Shown here: positions 20,781 through 31,160 of the stretch, piece by piece
Position numbering within the stretch: position 1 is the stretch's first letter
Layout: each line of letters begins with the position of its first letter
Assembly (NCBI RefSeq): GCF_032854445.1
Contig: NC_088297.1
Span: 1,832,403 to 1,896,402, forward strand
Reading direction: 5' to 3'
From: Liolophura sinensis
Lineage: Eukaryota; Mollusca; Polyplacophora; Chitonida; Chitonidae
DNA length: 64,000 nucleotides
Made by a program: the position numbers and the translations under genes
The notes under the pieces: model-generated
Database searches by the model: none
Told to the model about the DNA's origin: nothing
Seen by the model: the letters and a program-made list of their open reading frames with translations, nothing else

Positions 20781-21264
20781 GAGATTCCCGTCCAGTCGTG
20801 TGGTAAATTTGAAACTCTGTACCAACGGACATTGGCGTATTTTCTCTGTGCGCTGATCGTGCAGGTGGCTCGACTCGCGCGGGAGTGTTGTTTACAGACA
20901 GTGAGTGACTTTCTGAACTGAGATTCGCATTATTTGCCAAAACTTGTGATTTTTGTGAATGAACACTGTGAAAATAATCGATTCTGAACATTGCGAACGG
21001 AAATAACAGTGAACTCTGTGAACATTAGCTTGATTTTTAGTGTGATTGACTGTTCTCCCCAACGCTGGAGCAAAAAAGTATGGAAGCCCGTTACGGACAT
21101 TTGGCCTTTGCGCTGTAAGCTGGATTTCTACGATGTCGCGTATAGGACAATCGAGTTTACTCTGGTGAAGCTCCATGACACTTGTGCTCTATATAGATGT
21201 GCTGCATTTTCTACGGAAGCCCAGTATGTGACACACTGACTTGTGTTATTGTAATTCCTGGAAA
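20781..21264 (+). other. Leader of the Steamer-like element
   Basis: About 480 bp between the primer site and the gag ATG. It probably carries packaging signals. No open frame looks coding. Confidence 0.4.
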
Positions 21265-21900
21265 ATGGCGGAAGAACAAGCTAACAATATACAAGCTCCT
21301 AATGTTGTACATGTCCCTACAAACATTCCACTGCCAACCAAACTGGATCTGAAAGGAAACTTGGTGACGAATTGGAAAAAATTCAAACGGATGTGGGACA
21401 ATTATGAAATCGCAACTAGACTTTGTGATTCGGAAAGTAAATACAGGACTGCTACCCTACTGACTTGTATAGGCGTGGATGCATTGTATATTCTTGATGG
21501 TTTAACCTTTACACAGGAAGAAGATAAACAGGATATAGACATTGTACTGCAGAAGTTTGAAACATTTTGTGTCGGAGAGACCAATGAAACTTACGAGAGA
21601 TACTGCTTTAATCGCCGAGACCAGGAGACATCAGAGACTGTTGACTCGTATGTTGCAGTGCTTCGTACAAACTTGCTTCTGTGGCAAACGTCATCCTTTT
21701 GTTAAGGAAAAATGCCCTGCCTGGGGTAAAGTTTGCTCCCACTGTGATAAACCCAATCACTTTTCGTCCAAATGTCCAAATAAAGGCAAACAGAGACAGC
21801 ACAAAATTCATCAAGTGGACACTGATGAGGAATCATCAGATGGGGAAGAGGAATATGTGCTATCCGTAAGTTCAAAAGGAAAACAGATTTCCAAAACGTA
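21265..21900 (+). pseudogene. gag of the Steamer-like element, internally deleted
   Basis: Starts at ATG 21,265 (MAEEQANN). It has the capsid-like part with LKGNLVTNWKKFKRMWDNY and YCFNRRDQETSETVDSYV. At about 21,669 the frame jumps from VAVLRT to a region coding the nucleocapsid-type zinc clusters CGKRHPFVKEKC and CSHCDKPNHFSSKC, which reads in a different frame. From related elements I infer that a central stretch of gag is missing here. The Lys/Gln/Asp/Glu-rich tail leads to the protease. In the family, Gag forms the cytoplasmic particle that packages the RNA. Confidence 0.7.
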
Positions 21901-21911
21901 TCTTTGCCCGT

Positions 21912-22380
21912 ATGATTCTAAATCGCAAAACTATTGTTTTTTTCCAGTTGGACTGTGGAGCTACGGTCAATATTCTCCCTGAAAATCTCTACGCTGAAAT
22001 CTACAATGACAGACAACTGAAGAAAGTGGAAAAATCCACAACAACCCTGGTTGTGTTCAATGGAACAGAAACTGTACCTGTCGGGAAACGCCGCATTTCA
22101 ATGAAAAATCCTAAGAATGGGAGGAAATACAGCGTTGAATTTGTCATCGTGAAGGGTGACTACAGACCTCTGTTGGGAGCCAGAGCGGTTCAACAGATGA
22201 ATCTTATAACCGTAGAGACTGAGAATATTATGCTGCTGTCGCATCAGCACAGTGATGATGTGAAGTCAAGGAAACAGCCTGGTGTTACCATGAATGAAAT
22301 CAAGTCTTCCTATAGAGATGTTTTTCAAGGAGAAGGAAAACTAGAAGGACTGCTATACCTGTTGCTCTTCAGCCTAAACT
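21912..22380 (+). pseudogene. Retropepsin-like protease of the Steamer-like element
   Basis: The active-site turn reads LDCGATVNILP near 21,951; most retropepsins have D-S/T-G here, so Cys is an uncommon third choice. The C-terminal LLGARAVQQMNL matches the usual flap-to-core pattern. The frame stops at 22,378-22,380 before joining the reverse transcriptase frame, so a frameshift separates the two. It would process Gag-Pol. Confidence 0.65.
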
Positions 22381-22381
22381 G

Positions 22382-23797
22382 AAAGAAGAGTTAGAAACTC
22401 TGACCAAGAAAGGTATAATTAAGCCAGTCACCATGCCTACTGACTGGATTTCAGCAATGGTTGTGGTTTCTAAACCCGATGGACGACTTCGTCTGTGTAT
22501 CGACCCAAAACCTCTGAACTCTGCTCTGAAACGAAACCATTACCCAACCCCCACGATCGATGATCTCCTTCCTGATCTTGCCAATGCTAAATGCTTTAGC
22601 CACGCTGACGCGAAGAATGGATTCTGGCACGTTGAGCTCGATGAAGAGAGCAGCCACCTGACCACTTTTGAAACTCCTTGGGGACGGTACCGCTGGCTCC
22701 GTATGCCATTTGGTATTTCTACCGCACCGGAAGAATTCCAGCGTAGACTCAACGAAGCACTGGAAGGTCTAGATAGTGTGAAAGTGGTACACGATGATGT
22801 TCTAGTTTTTGGTGTTGGAGACACTGACCAAGAAGCTGACGAGGATCACGACAGAAAGGTGATTGCCTTCATGGACAGATGTCGTGAGAAGAACATTAAA
22901 CTGAATCAGAGTAAGTTTCACCTCAAGTGCCGGGAGGTTCCATACCTTGGACACATCTTGTCTTCTTCTGGATTGAAAGTTGATCCTTCTAAAGTGACGG
23001 CAATCAAGGATATGCCAGCCCCGACGGATAAGAAAAGTGTACAACGTCTGTTAGGCATGGTCAACTTCCTCCAGAAATTTGCCCCAAAACTATCATCGAC
23101 AACTGCCCCTTTAAGAGAACTTCTCAAAAATGAGAATCACTTTCTCTGGGATGAAGAAGTCCATGGAAAATGTCTTCAGGCAGTGAAGGATATCTTGTCA
23201 AGTCCTCCTGTTTTGAGATATTTTGACGACAAAGCTGAAACAGTACTTCAATGCGATGCTTCCCAAGATGGACTGGGAGCATGTCTCATGCAAAATGTCC
23301 AGCCGGTGGCCTATGCATCGCGTTCCTTGTCTTCTGCAGAGAAAAATTATGCACAGATTGAGCGAGAAATGATCGCCATTGTCTTTGGAATGGAACGGTT
23401 CGAACAATACGTCTATGGAAGGAAAGTCAGGATTGAATCCGACCATAAACCACTGTAATCAATCGTCCGCAAAAGCCTACACAGTGCCCCGAAGAGACTA
23501 CAACGCATGCTATTGAGGCTGCAGAAGTTTGATTATGAAGTGACCTACAAGAAAGGAACACAGATGTATCTTGCCGACGCACTCAGTCGCGCATACTTAC
23601 CATATTCCAAGACAGCTACAAATGAACATGGAGATGTCATGCTAATTGACGACAGGTGTCCAACAGCTATCGAGACAGAATCCATCAATATGGTTGAGTA
23701 TCTTGCTATCTCTGACCAGCCGATAGAGTTGATCCAAAAAGCCACGTCATCGGATCCAACCATGTCAACACTGAAGAGAGTGATACAGGATGGATAG
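22382..23797 (+). pseudogene. Reverse transcriptase and RNase H of the Steamer-like element
   Basis: One frame runs from LKEELETLTKKG through VVVSKPDGRLRLCIDPK, HADAKNGFWHVEL, LRMPFGISTAPEEFQ and the catalytic box VHDDVLVFG (the first residue of the usual Y/A-x-DD is His here), then YLGHILSSSGLKVDP. RNase H shows LQCDASQDGLGACL and SDHKPL. A TAA at 23,456-23,458 falls directly after SDHKPL, the same frame then continues with LHSAPKRLQRMLLRLQKFDY and YLADALSRA, and a TAG lies at 23,795-23,797. The two Asp residues of the polymerase box are kept, so decay is mild. Confidence 0.85.
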
Positions 23798-25037
23798 CCA
23801 GACAGAAAGGAAGATGCTCCCTTTACAGTACAGCAATACTTCCCATTCAGAGATGAACTCTCCGTTCAGAATGGAATAGTGTTTAAAGGTGAGAGAGTTA
23901 TCGTTCCTGTTAGTGTCAGACCAGAAATCTTGAACCGACTCCACTCATCGCACATTGGTCTTCAGTCATGCATTCGACGAGCCAGAGAGTTAGTATACTG
24001 GCCGAACATGATAAAGGACATTACCGCTTTGTTAAGTAAGTGTGACACGTGCAACGCCTTACAGAACAACCAGCCGAAAGAGACTCTCATCAGCCATGAG
24101 ATTCCCAGTCGCCCGTGGGAAAAAGTGGGTTGTGACCTATTTGAGTTTGATGGCAAGGATTATATGATACTGGCAGACTATTACTCTGACTACTTCGAGG
24201 TTGATCGACTACATGACAAAACGGCTACTACAGTGATAAAAACGATGAAATCACAGTTTGACCGTCACGGAATTCCTGTCCAGCTCATGTCAGACAATGG
24301 CCCTCCCTATAATTCGACCGAGTTGAAGAAGTTTGCCGACAAGTATGAGTTTGAACATATTACTTCTTCGCCACGTTATCCGCAATCAAATGGCAAAGTG
24401 GAAAGCGCAGTTAAAACCGTGAAGCAGCTCATGGCCAAATCTCTACATGCCAAAACAGATCCCTTCCTTGCTTTGCTAGAATGGAGAAACATACCAGCAG
24501 AAGGAATTGGTAGCTCATCAGTACAGAGATTGTTTGGACGAAGAACAAGGACTCTTCTACCAGCAACCAACGAACTTCTCAAGCCGAAAACTGTTGACAG
24601 TCACCGATAAACTGGCAAGTAGAAAGCTGAAACAAGCTCGATACTACAATCGTTCCGCTCGTGATCTCGCTGATCTGCAACCTGGAGATGTGGTAAGACT
24701 TAAGCCCCACAACAGAGACAAACAGTGGCAGAAAGCAGTTGTTGACAAACAAGTAGACATACGCTCCTACAGCATTCACACTGAAGATGGTAGACGGTTC
24801 AGAAGAAACCGCCGTGATCTAAGAACGACAAAGGAAGACTGCCCAGAGGTAAGAATGCCCGAGGTATATACTCCAGCCCAAGTACCAGAAAAGGAAGATC
24901 GCCTCGTGGATACCAGGACAACAAGTCCACCGTGTCAGGAAGTAAACCCAGAAACTCCAAGCACCGGCGTTACGCGTACTTCGTATGGACGAGTGGTGCG
25001 AAAGCCAGCACGTTTTAATGACTATTTATCTCAGTGA
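23798..25037 (+). pseudogene. Integrase of the Steamer-like element
   Basis: It continues the reverse transcriptase frame after the TAG. The zinc-binding part has HSSHIGLQ...CDTCNA. The catalytic D,D,E residues appear as CDLFEFDGKDYMILAD, MSDNGPPYNS and SNGKVESAVKT, all present. The frame ends at 24,608-24,610, and the C-terminal part (KLKQARYYNRSARDL, LQPGDVVRLKPHNRD) continues in the +1 frame to a stop at 25,035-25,037, so one frameshift lies near 24,540-24,600. It inserts the element DNA and creates the 5 bp duplication seen here. Confidence 0.8.
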
Positions 25038-25282
25038 GAAGTTGTATTTTTTAACTTTATCATTTCAGTGACTTTGCTACCGGTTGTGTATGCCCTGGAC
25101 AGTCCCGTGAAGAGTTAATTTCAATTTTCACTCACTATATCATGTTGTTAAATGTTTCTTTTCAGAGGTTCTTCCACATCTTCAATTCAGAGACTGTTGA
25201 ACATCCAGAACATTGGTTTAAGTCGTCGTGTTTCAAAGAACTGTAATTTCTTTCACAGTTGTTCTTTTACTTATTTCATGTT

Positions 25283-25293
25283 GAAAAGGGGGA
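25283..25293 (+). other. Polypurine tract
   Basis: GAAAAGGGGGA immediately before the 3' LTR, the expected plus-strand primer. Confidence 0.75.
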
Positions 25294-25479
25294 TGTCACG
25301 TAATTGGCCTAACGTAAGTCCGTTTCCAATAAGTATAGTTTTACATACTCCCCTGGTCCGACGTTGCAGGACCCTGCTGTAGGGTTCCGATGTTATCTTG
25401 AGCAAAAAAGTTGACTCCTTCGAACTATCAGAAGTCTGTTCAATTATTCAACTCCCGGAGCACCCAAAGCGACGAAACA
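25294..25479 (+). repeat. 3' LTR of the Steamer-like element
   Basis: 186 bp with TG...CA ends, paired with 20,577-20,762. The target duplication TATGT follows it. Confidence 0.9.
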
Positions 25480-25484
25480 TATGT

Positions 25485-26260
25485 GACAGTGGCACAACAA
25501 AATTCACTTTTTACAAGATTGACGGTAAGTGTAGCCTGACTAAGTCTCTCAAACAACTGGTGTATTCTAGAAATGTGCTGTTCCCAAGTGTCGGTGAAGA
25601 TAATGACTTCGTCTATGTAGACACGACACCCGTCCAAACCGGAAGTGACCTCATTCATTAGGCATTGATACGTAGTTGGGCTATTCCTCATTCCAAATGG
25701 CATTACCTCGTATTGAAAGAGTCCATCTGACGTAACAAAGAATAAAACTTCACGAGCCTTAGGAGTAAGAGCAACCTGCCAAAAACCCTTTTAACAAATC
25801 GAACTTTGATACATGTTTCACCTGACCAACAGCGTCAATACAGTCATCAATACGAGGTATTGGATAATTGTCTGATTTAATGACAGCGTTGACTCTCCTG
25901 TAATCCGTACACATTCTATATGTACCATCAGGCTTGGGTACCAAAATACATGTTAAAGTCCAGTTACTGTGACTAGGCTGACTAAGTAATTAATCTCATT
26001 ATAGAGGTACTTAGCCTGCACTGGGTTTAACCTGTAAGGGTGCTGTTTAATAGGTGAGGCATCACCAACATCAACATCGTGAAAAATGACATCAGTTCTT
26101 GATGGTACATCTGGAAACAAATGTGAAAACTCATAAACAAGTTCAAACAGTTGCTGTTGCAGACTGGGTTCCAGATGTTGCAGCTTAGAATCAAGCTGTT
26201 TTAAGACATCTGAATTCTGAAGATTTAAAGAATTGAGCTTAGAGTCAAACAACTGTTCGT
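25485..26260 (-). pseudogene. gmr1-like pol: reverse transcriptase
   Basis: Read on the minus strand it follows the integrase. It has LFPDVPSRTDV...VDVGDASPIKQHPYRLNP (26,000-26,100), VPKPDGTYRMCTDYR, KFDLLKGF with one extra base causing a frameshift near 25,790, MPFGMRNSPTTYQ, and the catalytic box YIDEVIIF near 25,618, where the second Asp is Glu. The frame runs straight into the Steamer-like insertion at a conserved Tyr-Leu-Gly position and resumes at 20,571. This copy would be inactive. Confidence 0.8.
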
Positions 26261-27549
26261 CAATATCATCTGTATTACAGCAACTCTGGTCAATGACAGC
26301 AGCAACAACATTAGCAGAATGTACACCAGTGTTATCAGTGTCATTTGTGTTTTCCGTCGATCAGGTGTTTTAACAACATAGTTAAGCTCACTCAGCTTTT
26401 TGTCAACAACATATGGACCAAAATATCTGACATCAAAGCATTTACCTGGTACAGGTAACAATACTAAAACTTTCTGATCAGGTTGAAATGACCGAACAAC
26501 AGATTTCTCATCATATCTACGTTTCATATTCTTCAGAGTACATTCAAGATTGGCTTTAGCCAATTCACATGCTCTGACAAGCTAAGCACGAAAATCAGAT
26601 TAACAAAATTAAATTAACAATGGTCTTCTAACAGTATTTCCAAATACTAAATCAAATGGACTGAAACCCAATGATTCTTGTACTGACTCTCGAACAGTAA
26701 ACATAAAAAATGGAATACCTTCATCCCAGTCTTCCTCTGTGTCATCACAATTAGTCTTAATCGTGTTCTTTAATGTTTGGTGAAATCTTTCAATTGCACC
26801 TTGACTTTCTGGGTGATAGGCAGACGACTTGTATTGTTTAATGCCTAACTGGTACATAACTTGCTGAAAAATACCAGACATAAAGTTTGAACCTTGATCA
26901 GACTGTATGGATTTGGGTAAACCAAACAGAGTATAAAACTTTGTTAAAGCTTTGAAAACAGACTTGGTGTTTATATGCCTTAAAGTAACAGCCTCGGGAA
27001 ATCTGGTTGCTGTACACATAATAGTTAACACATACTGATTCCCAGACTTCGTCTTTGGTAGAGGGCCTACACAATCAATCAATATTCTGCTGAATGGCTC
27101 TTGAAATGCTGGTACAGGCTCTAATGGTGCCTTAGGAATAGTCTGATTAGGCTTATCCACTACCTGGCATGTATGACATGATTTACAAAACTGGGTTACA
27201 TCTCTTTTTAATCCTGGCCAAAAGAAGTGGTTCGGTGTGCCATACGTAAAATTTCAGTTCCATATGCCTTGGGTACAACAATCTGATGTTTAGCAACCCA
27301 GTCACCCTCAACAGATACATCAGGTGGTCTCCATTTACGCATAAGTATATCAGACTTGACATACTAACACACAAGTTCAGATGAAATAACACAATCATCG
27401 AGAGCTCTGTCAAGCAAACATGATGCTGTTTAGTTACAAGCTGATGTTTAGAAACATGTGATATGTCACTAGGTGTACAATGGTCCGATTCATCATTATC
27501 AATGCAGTCGCCTTGAGTAAAATTTGTGTAAGAAATGTATCTTGTAAGT
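26261..27549 (-). pseudogene. gmr1-like pol: integrase lying 5' of the reverse transcriptase
   Basis: Minus strand. A zinc-binding stretch (CKSCHTCQVVDKPNQ near 27,170, with the His pair in shifted frames upstream to about 27,260) is followed by a catalytic core with ILIDCVGPLPKT, QSDQGSNFMSG and SQGAIERFHQTL, so D, D and E are all visible. A C-terminal domain (DQKVLVLLPVPGKCFDVRY, then VVKTPDRRKTQM) lies at 26,330-26,500. The next domain in the same direction is the reverse transcriptase. This INT-RT-RH order is that of gmr1-type Gypsy elements. Upstream of the zinc region (27,270-27,549) no protease or gag is recognised, so the 5' half appears deleted. Confidence 0.75.
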
Positions 27550-27614
27550 AACTCAGCATATGTAAAGAGTGGCAAGCTAAATTTAGAAGCTAACGGCAGT
27601 TGTTCACATAACAG
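27550..27614 (-). mobile_element. 5' LTR start fragment of the gmr1-like element
   Basis: On the minus strand it begins TGTTATGTGAACAACTGCC at 27,614 and matches the first ~65 bp of the 3' LTR at 19,777, then stops abruptly. The rest of the 5' LTR and the gag region are missing. No target duplication is evident (GACAT after 27,614, GTTAA before 19,033). Confidence 0.65.
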
Positions 27615-27619
27615 ACATG

Positions 27620-27826
27620 ACCAGACCAAAGAGGCCCGCTTAGAAAAGGAGACCTTCGGCGACGGTATGGATATCCTGCGGTCAGAGCGCCATTGCATCT
27701 ACAGGCAGCGTCTGAACAAGGTACCGCTCACACCCTTCGACTCCAAGCGCTGGATAGATAAAAACGTGGTGGACAGCCTGGCCTACGGACACAAAGTTGC
27801 CCTCCCAGAGGGATTAGATAGATGAG
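27620..27826 (+). pseudogene. Type-B DNA polymerase, extreme C-terminus (adintovirus/Polinton-like)
   Basis: Plus frame with MDILRSERHCIYRQRLNK, TPFDSKRWIDKN and AYGHKVALPEG, then a stop. From memory this is the C-terminal end of the large polymerase family whose N-terminal part is seen at 846-2,960. Everything upstream is replaced by the gmr1-like LTR. It converges with the integrase pseudogene that starts at 27,840 on the other strand, leaving almost no gap. Confidence 0.55.
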
Positions 27827-27839
27827 CTCCTAGCCGCGT

Positions 27840-28640
27840 TGTAGGGCCCTATCCGGTGGTAGCTGAGTGTCAGGCGGCACCGGAAGAAGTTCCTCACGGA
27901 CAAACCCCCATTGTCAGCGGTTGAGGGCCAACCGATTGCACGTCAAGGTGGTAGAGCAAGGCTCGCCAGGTTTGGTCACCGACAGCCAAAGTCGGTAAAC
28001 ATCCAGGGACCATACACGATCAGTCGCCCGACGCCGGCAACCCTCAGCTTGCCAGTCTGGCACAGATAGCAAACACCAACCCCTGAAAGGAGTTTCTGTT
28101 CGAGAAGACCAACCGAGCGACCAGGAATCACTAATGAGGGCTTATGTGCCACGATCGTACCCTTAAGGCATCTCTCGGCTTCTTCCTAGTGAGTCGGGTC
28201 ATTACCCCATTCAAGGCAGCAATGGCTGCGGGCAAGCAAGTTACCCAATCTATCGATTGCTTTCCGGGAGGCAAACGCATCTCATGGGCGTATTGATGAC
28301 CGAACAGCCGCTCAGCCACAGTGCGGTTGAAACGCTCCACAATGTCCTGGTCTCGGTGCACCTCCATCCGCACACATCGATACGCCATGTTTAGCCAGGA
28401 ACTGGCTTGTAGCGCCATTAAATTCACGCCCTAGACCGACCTGGAGTAGCTTTGGTTATCTAAGCTGTCCCCGCTTGAATATGTGAGCAAGGGCATCAGC
28501 GTCATCCTTGGCTTATTTCGTTGCCAAGGGTTCGGCCTCCTTATAGCAAAGGGCGACGTCAACGAGGGTGAGGGCGTACTTGTAAAGCGTCCCCACTGGT
28601 CCATCAAACCTGATGGGCTTCATTCGGCATCGAAACAACG
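27840..28640 (-). pseudogene. Retroviral-type integrase of a Polinton/adintovirus-like element
   Basis: Minus strand. The catalytic core reads YKYALTLVDVALCYKEAEP (first Asp), LLQVGLGREFNGA (the second catalytic Asp appears as Gly) and RDQDIVERFNRT (Glu present). It then has LTRKKPRDAL and a C-terminal part with RRRATDRVWSLDVY and FVREELLPVPPDTQLPP. Stops interrupt it after LATK and within GQLR-PK, and the frame shifts near 28,390. The sequence type is an rve-fold integrase not linked to a reverse transcriptase, as in self-synthesising DNA transposons and adintoviruses. Confidence 0.65.
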
Positions 28641-29090
28641 AACTTTGGGCCCCGTTTTCAGAGGCCTTGTCATCCTCCGCCAGTCTCTTAATGGCTGGCA
28701 GCAGTTTGATGTTTTTGGTCTTCTGACGGCAGAAAGATATCAGAGAACTTTGGTTTGGTGCCCAACAACACATCGCGCGCATCGCGTGAAAGTGGTTTGT
28801 CCGTGAACATAGTGTACTCGTGGATTGCAGCGTCGTCATCCTGGAAAGTTTGGACGGCATGGCCCTGCCCCTGGAACTCTTCGTTGATCCACTCAAATGC
28901 TCAGTTCGTTTTCAGGCCCATGCTGCTTGGGTGGTTTGGAGCTGTTTTACTGCCTTGTCCACACCGGCAGCCCTCACCATGGAGAAGAGATAGTTCGACA
29001 CTGAGAAGGCCAGAGCGTTTACGAGCGAACCGCCCGTCATCATTGCGATCGAGACCGTCTTTACTTCATAATATTCGGTGGAAGAATCCC
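28641..29090 (-). pseudogene. Accessory gene fragment of the same element
   Basis: Minus-strand fragments MTGGSFVNALAFSVSNYLF (29,020-29,060) and HAVQTFQDDDAAIHEY (near 28,820) lie in shifted frames upstream of the integrase. I recall similar segments in a small conserved protein of integrase/polymerase elements, with a hydrophobic N-terminus and a helical body. The function is unknown, and the assignment needs a search. Confidence 0.35.
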
Positions 29091-29239
29091 TTGTTTAATT
29101 AGCAGGTCTTTCGTCCACATAACTAGGCCGACATCAATAAGGACCATTTCCCATTTCTTGGACTGTTGTGTTTAGCTTTGGGATGGGGGGCTTTCAAGAA
29201 CATCTTACCTAGAAGAGCGTTCCCACAAGCCAGGAGAGT

Positions 29240-30336
29240 GACTACGTAATAGGCCGCGTTGACCAGCACCTTTCCATCACTGATGGGAGAAGAAATCGTG
29301 ACTGCATATAGAAAAGGTCGGGTTGTGTCTTTAAATGCTGTGTCTGTGGATCATACTTGGCAAAAGGAGGCTTTGTCAAGCTTGCACCCTTAGTGCAAGA
29401 ACAATATGACTCCAAGGGCACCGATGATAAACAGCGGCGGCCAGTGGAGTATTCCTGATGCTGGCACCCTATGCGTCTTTGCCACGTTCGCCCTCTCCTC
29501 CTCCTGTCATTTCGCACCGACATCATGTAATATGGCGGGGTTGGGGGGGGGGGGGGGTCATCGGGGGGTCATCGGCCGTTTCGCTGCTTAGCAAAGAAGC
29601 TTTATCTTCGCGAAGTCCATCCAAAATCTTCTCCGCCTTGGCTTTTCTCTGGAACAAGGGATCACTATTATCTCTATCCTCACGATCTCCACTTTGGTGT
29701 TAGCGCTCACCGGAGCTCTACGCCTTCTCCATCGCCAACTCCTAAACCAACCGACAGGGGCGGTCTCAAAATGTGAGTGAAAAAGCATCCGCTGAGGCAG
29801 GCTAGTGTATGGACTATAACAGCAGTAACCCAATAGCAACCCTGGCTACCGCGAGAGCTGTCTTCTCCCCATTGTGGTTCTATGGTGCTAACGAGAATGA
29901 GTCTTTCGTCTGGTGGGCCTTCAAGCTATTGTGTTGAGCGGTGGGCGGGGGAACATCGTCTTTTGGCTTTACAGTCACATGTTCTCCGCTCCCGTGGGAC
30001 TGCACAGTAGTTGGCACTTCGACGTTCATACCCTCATTGGCGCTTAGCTTCTGTTCGGCCGTAGCCATAACGATTTGGTCGGCCATCTGACCGGATGAAA
30101 GGGGTGCTTTTATCTCTCAAGATCCCCCGGACCTGGTGGTAGACGTGAAATGAGAACAGGTCCTTCATGCGGGGGCCGGGACCGTGAAGATAATTTTTAC
30201 CCGACACACTACATCCCTTGGTTACGCATAAGACCGCAAAGTTCAACTGCTTCTGCCAAAACTGCATTCTGTTGGTATTCCAGGCATGAAAGATGGAATT
30301 GCAGGTTACTTTTGGTAAGCGGTACTTTTGGAACAC
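29240..30336 (-). pseudogene. Unassigned minus-strand fragments of the same element
   Basis: Several short frames. 30,034-30,336 includes KVTCNSIFHAWNT, FHVYHQVRGILRDK and, before that, FWQKQLNFAVLC; it looks like a conserved helical protein, with no catalytic motif. 29,880-30,086 is a Lys/Pro/Thr-rich linker-like sequence followed (29,800-29,880) by a hydrophobic stretch that could be a membrane segment. A 15 G run at 29,543-29,557 breaks frames. They could be structural genes of the element, but that is inference. Confidence 0.3.
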
Positions 30337-30399
30337 ATCAGTCAGAACCTGCCACGTTCAATTCCCTTCAAGACGTCTCAGTCACAGCGGCGAGTGTGC

Positions 30400-31155
30400 A
30401 CAAACCACCTTCTGAGGCACCCGGAAAACAAAAGCTCTCCTTAGTCAGCGTTGACAACCGCTCAGCTCTTTCCATGACCCGAGACCCCGATTGGTTCATT
30501 GATGTACAGATGTCCCCGAAATCCGTCCAAACAACCGGACCGGAGGTGAAGAAGGTCATCAAATGCGGCGAGGCTTTTGTGTCCTATACGCCTGACGCCA
30601 TCTGTCTAGTGTCTCTCGAAAGAGGAGGTCACTTCACACTAGCTGCTGGGGCGGGTGTGGGCAGCGTGGGTCTTAACGCAGTCACTGATTTCCCGGATGG
30701 AAATTCAGCGTGGTACTACCATCGTTATAAAGCTAGTGTTAGGCATGGTGCCGGCTGATCCCGACTCCTTCTTTGTGTTTCCCGGCTTGAAGATTAGATA
30801 CAATTATAAGGTCGTGGGGATAATCGTGAATATTCCGCTGCAGGGAGTACTGGTCGTCGAGAACTTATTGGAAAAATTCAGAATCGTCGCCGTGGGTACA
30901 CAGTTGTATAGGCTAAGCTGAACAGCATCAACGCGCATATGTCCGCAGCAATAGCTGATGGCTCAATTTCGGAATCCGACTTCAATCAGATCGTTTCGGA
31001 GATGATCAACCATCGTGACCTGAAACAGGCATTATGTAGACGGGAGTCCGAAATCGTTCAACTCCGTACAGATCGACCAAACGGAAAACTTCTGGCGCGT
31101 GGTCTGGAGTTTTACATACTACTCTTCTTAGTTAGGTGGCTGCAAAATTGCTAAG
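30400..31155 (+). pseudogene. Unassigned plus-strand ORFs at the end of the virus-like relic
   Basis: The plus frame 30,470-30,758 (DPDWFIDVQMSPKSVQTTG, then GGHFTLAAGAGVGSVGLNA) shifts near 30,755 into SFFVFPGLKIRYNYKVVG. A second frame at 30,905-31,155 has SINAHMSAAIADGSISESDF, an acidic helical segment. No family could be named with confidence. The base composition is more GC-rich than the AT-rich sequence to the right, which begins at about 31,160 and probably marks the relic's border. Confidence 0.3.
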
Positions 31156-31160
31156 TTCGA

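Larger units (their letters stand above)
20572..25484 (+). mobile_element. Steamer-like LTR retrotransposon with 5 bp target duplication
   Basis: An element of 4,903 bp (20,577-25,479) flanked by TATGT at 20,572-20,576 and again at 25,480-25,484. Order: LTR, primer-binding site, gag, protease, reverse transcriptase, RNase H, integrase, polypurine tract, LTR. The two 186 bp LTRs differ at about five positions by my count. The size, short LTRs, 5 bp duplication and tRNA-Leu-type primer site resemble Steamer, the Gypsy element of clams. It inserted into the pol gene of an older element on the opposite strand. This copy is disabled by stops, frameshifts and a gag deletion. Confidence 0.85.
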
